From contig CAZUAH010000205.1 in the NCBI GenBank assembly GCA_964617665.1, positions 1-22,507 on the forward strand: a stretch of 22,507 nt of DNA, read 5' to 3'. This DNA comes from JADHUC01 sp964617665. GTDB lineage: Bacteria > Planctomycetota > Planctomycetia > Pirellulales > Pirellulaceae. The position numbers and the translations under genes were made by a program. How positions within the stretch are numbered: position 1 is the first letter of the stretch; each line of letters opens with the position of its first letter. The notes under the pieces were generated by a model. That model saw only the letters and a list, made by a program, of their open reading frames with translations, did not search any database and had not been told where the DNA came from. Shown one piece after another: positions 22,480-22,507 of this stretch.

Positions 22480-22507
22480 TTATGCGTGTATTTTTTCATT
22501 GCAGCAG

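Overview
The window looks like chromosome from a Planctomycetota bacterium, most plausibly of the Pirellulales type. The evidence is the protein repertoire: large secreted PQQ-type beta-propellers, a protein resembling the hydrazine synthase alpha subunit middle domain with a CxxCH motif and HEAT repeats, duplicated DUF1566 domains with EF-hands, and DUF2961. Other support is the GTTCGTAGTACCGGCTTCAGCCGG-type intergenic repeat and TACAAT-like -10 boxes. This assignment is inference from family knowledge, not from a marker gene. No rRNA, tRNA, CRISPR array or complete transposase was seen.

Layout, by transcription unit. (1) 19-1376, minus strand: a secreted probable alpha/alpha-toroid protein, translationally coupled to a small cupin that breaks off near the window edge, next to a direct repeat that may be the end of a mobile element. 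(2) 1687-3102, plus: a secreted BNR_4 propeller resembling ulvan-lyase-type polysaccharide lyases. (3) 3111-5279, minus: a secreted LamG-GH32 protein with an altered acid/base motif, ending 8 bp from the lyase-like gene. (4) 5528-8440, plus: a double-DUF1566/EF-hand protein and a TTG-started agarase-like clan GH-A hydrolase, followed by a palindromic intergenic repeat. (5) 8573-13836, minus: a secreted calcineurin-type phosphoesterase, a 44-residue acidic small protein, and a 1298-residue exported propeller with a methyltransferase-like Rossmann domain embedded between two propeller regions and a malectin-like C-terminus. (6) 14026-22479, plus: a beta-helix protein, a GH172/DUF2961 protein, an HzsA-like/CxxCH/HEAT gene interrupted by a -1 frameshift, and a Tat-exported protein of unknown family.

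Almost every product carries an export signal (Sec or Tat). At least four are carbohydrate-active or glycan-binding by fold: BNR_4 lyase-like, LamG-GH32, agarase-like GH-A and GH172. The simplest reading is a periplasmic or surface glycan-catabolic region with several short units of alternating direction rather than one large operon. GH32 and GH172 both belong to families that handle furanosides (fructans, arabinan-type sugars), while the BNR_4 and agarase-like proteins point to algal polysaccharides; the real substrate cannot be fixed from sequence alone. No SusC/SusD pair, sulfatase, transporter or dedicated regulator is present.

The least ordinary items are the propeller-methyltransferase-malectin fusion, the frameshifted HzsA-like/CxxCH/HEAT gene, the GH32 with serine at the usual acid/base position, the 44-residue ORF with a strong ribosome binding site, and the abrupt end of the cupin at a paired 10-bp repeat.
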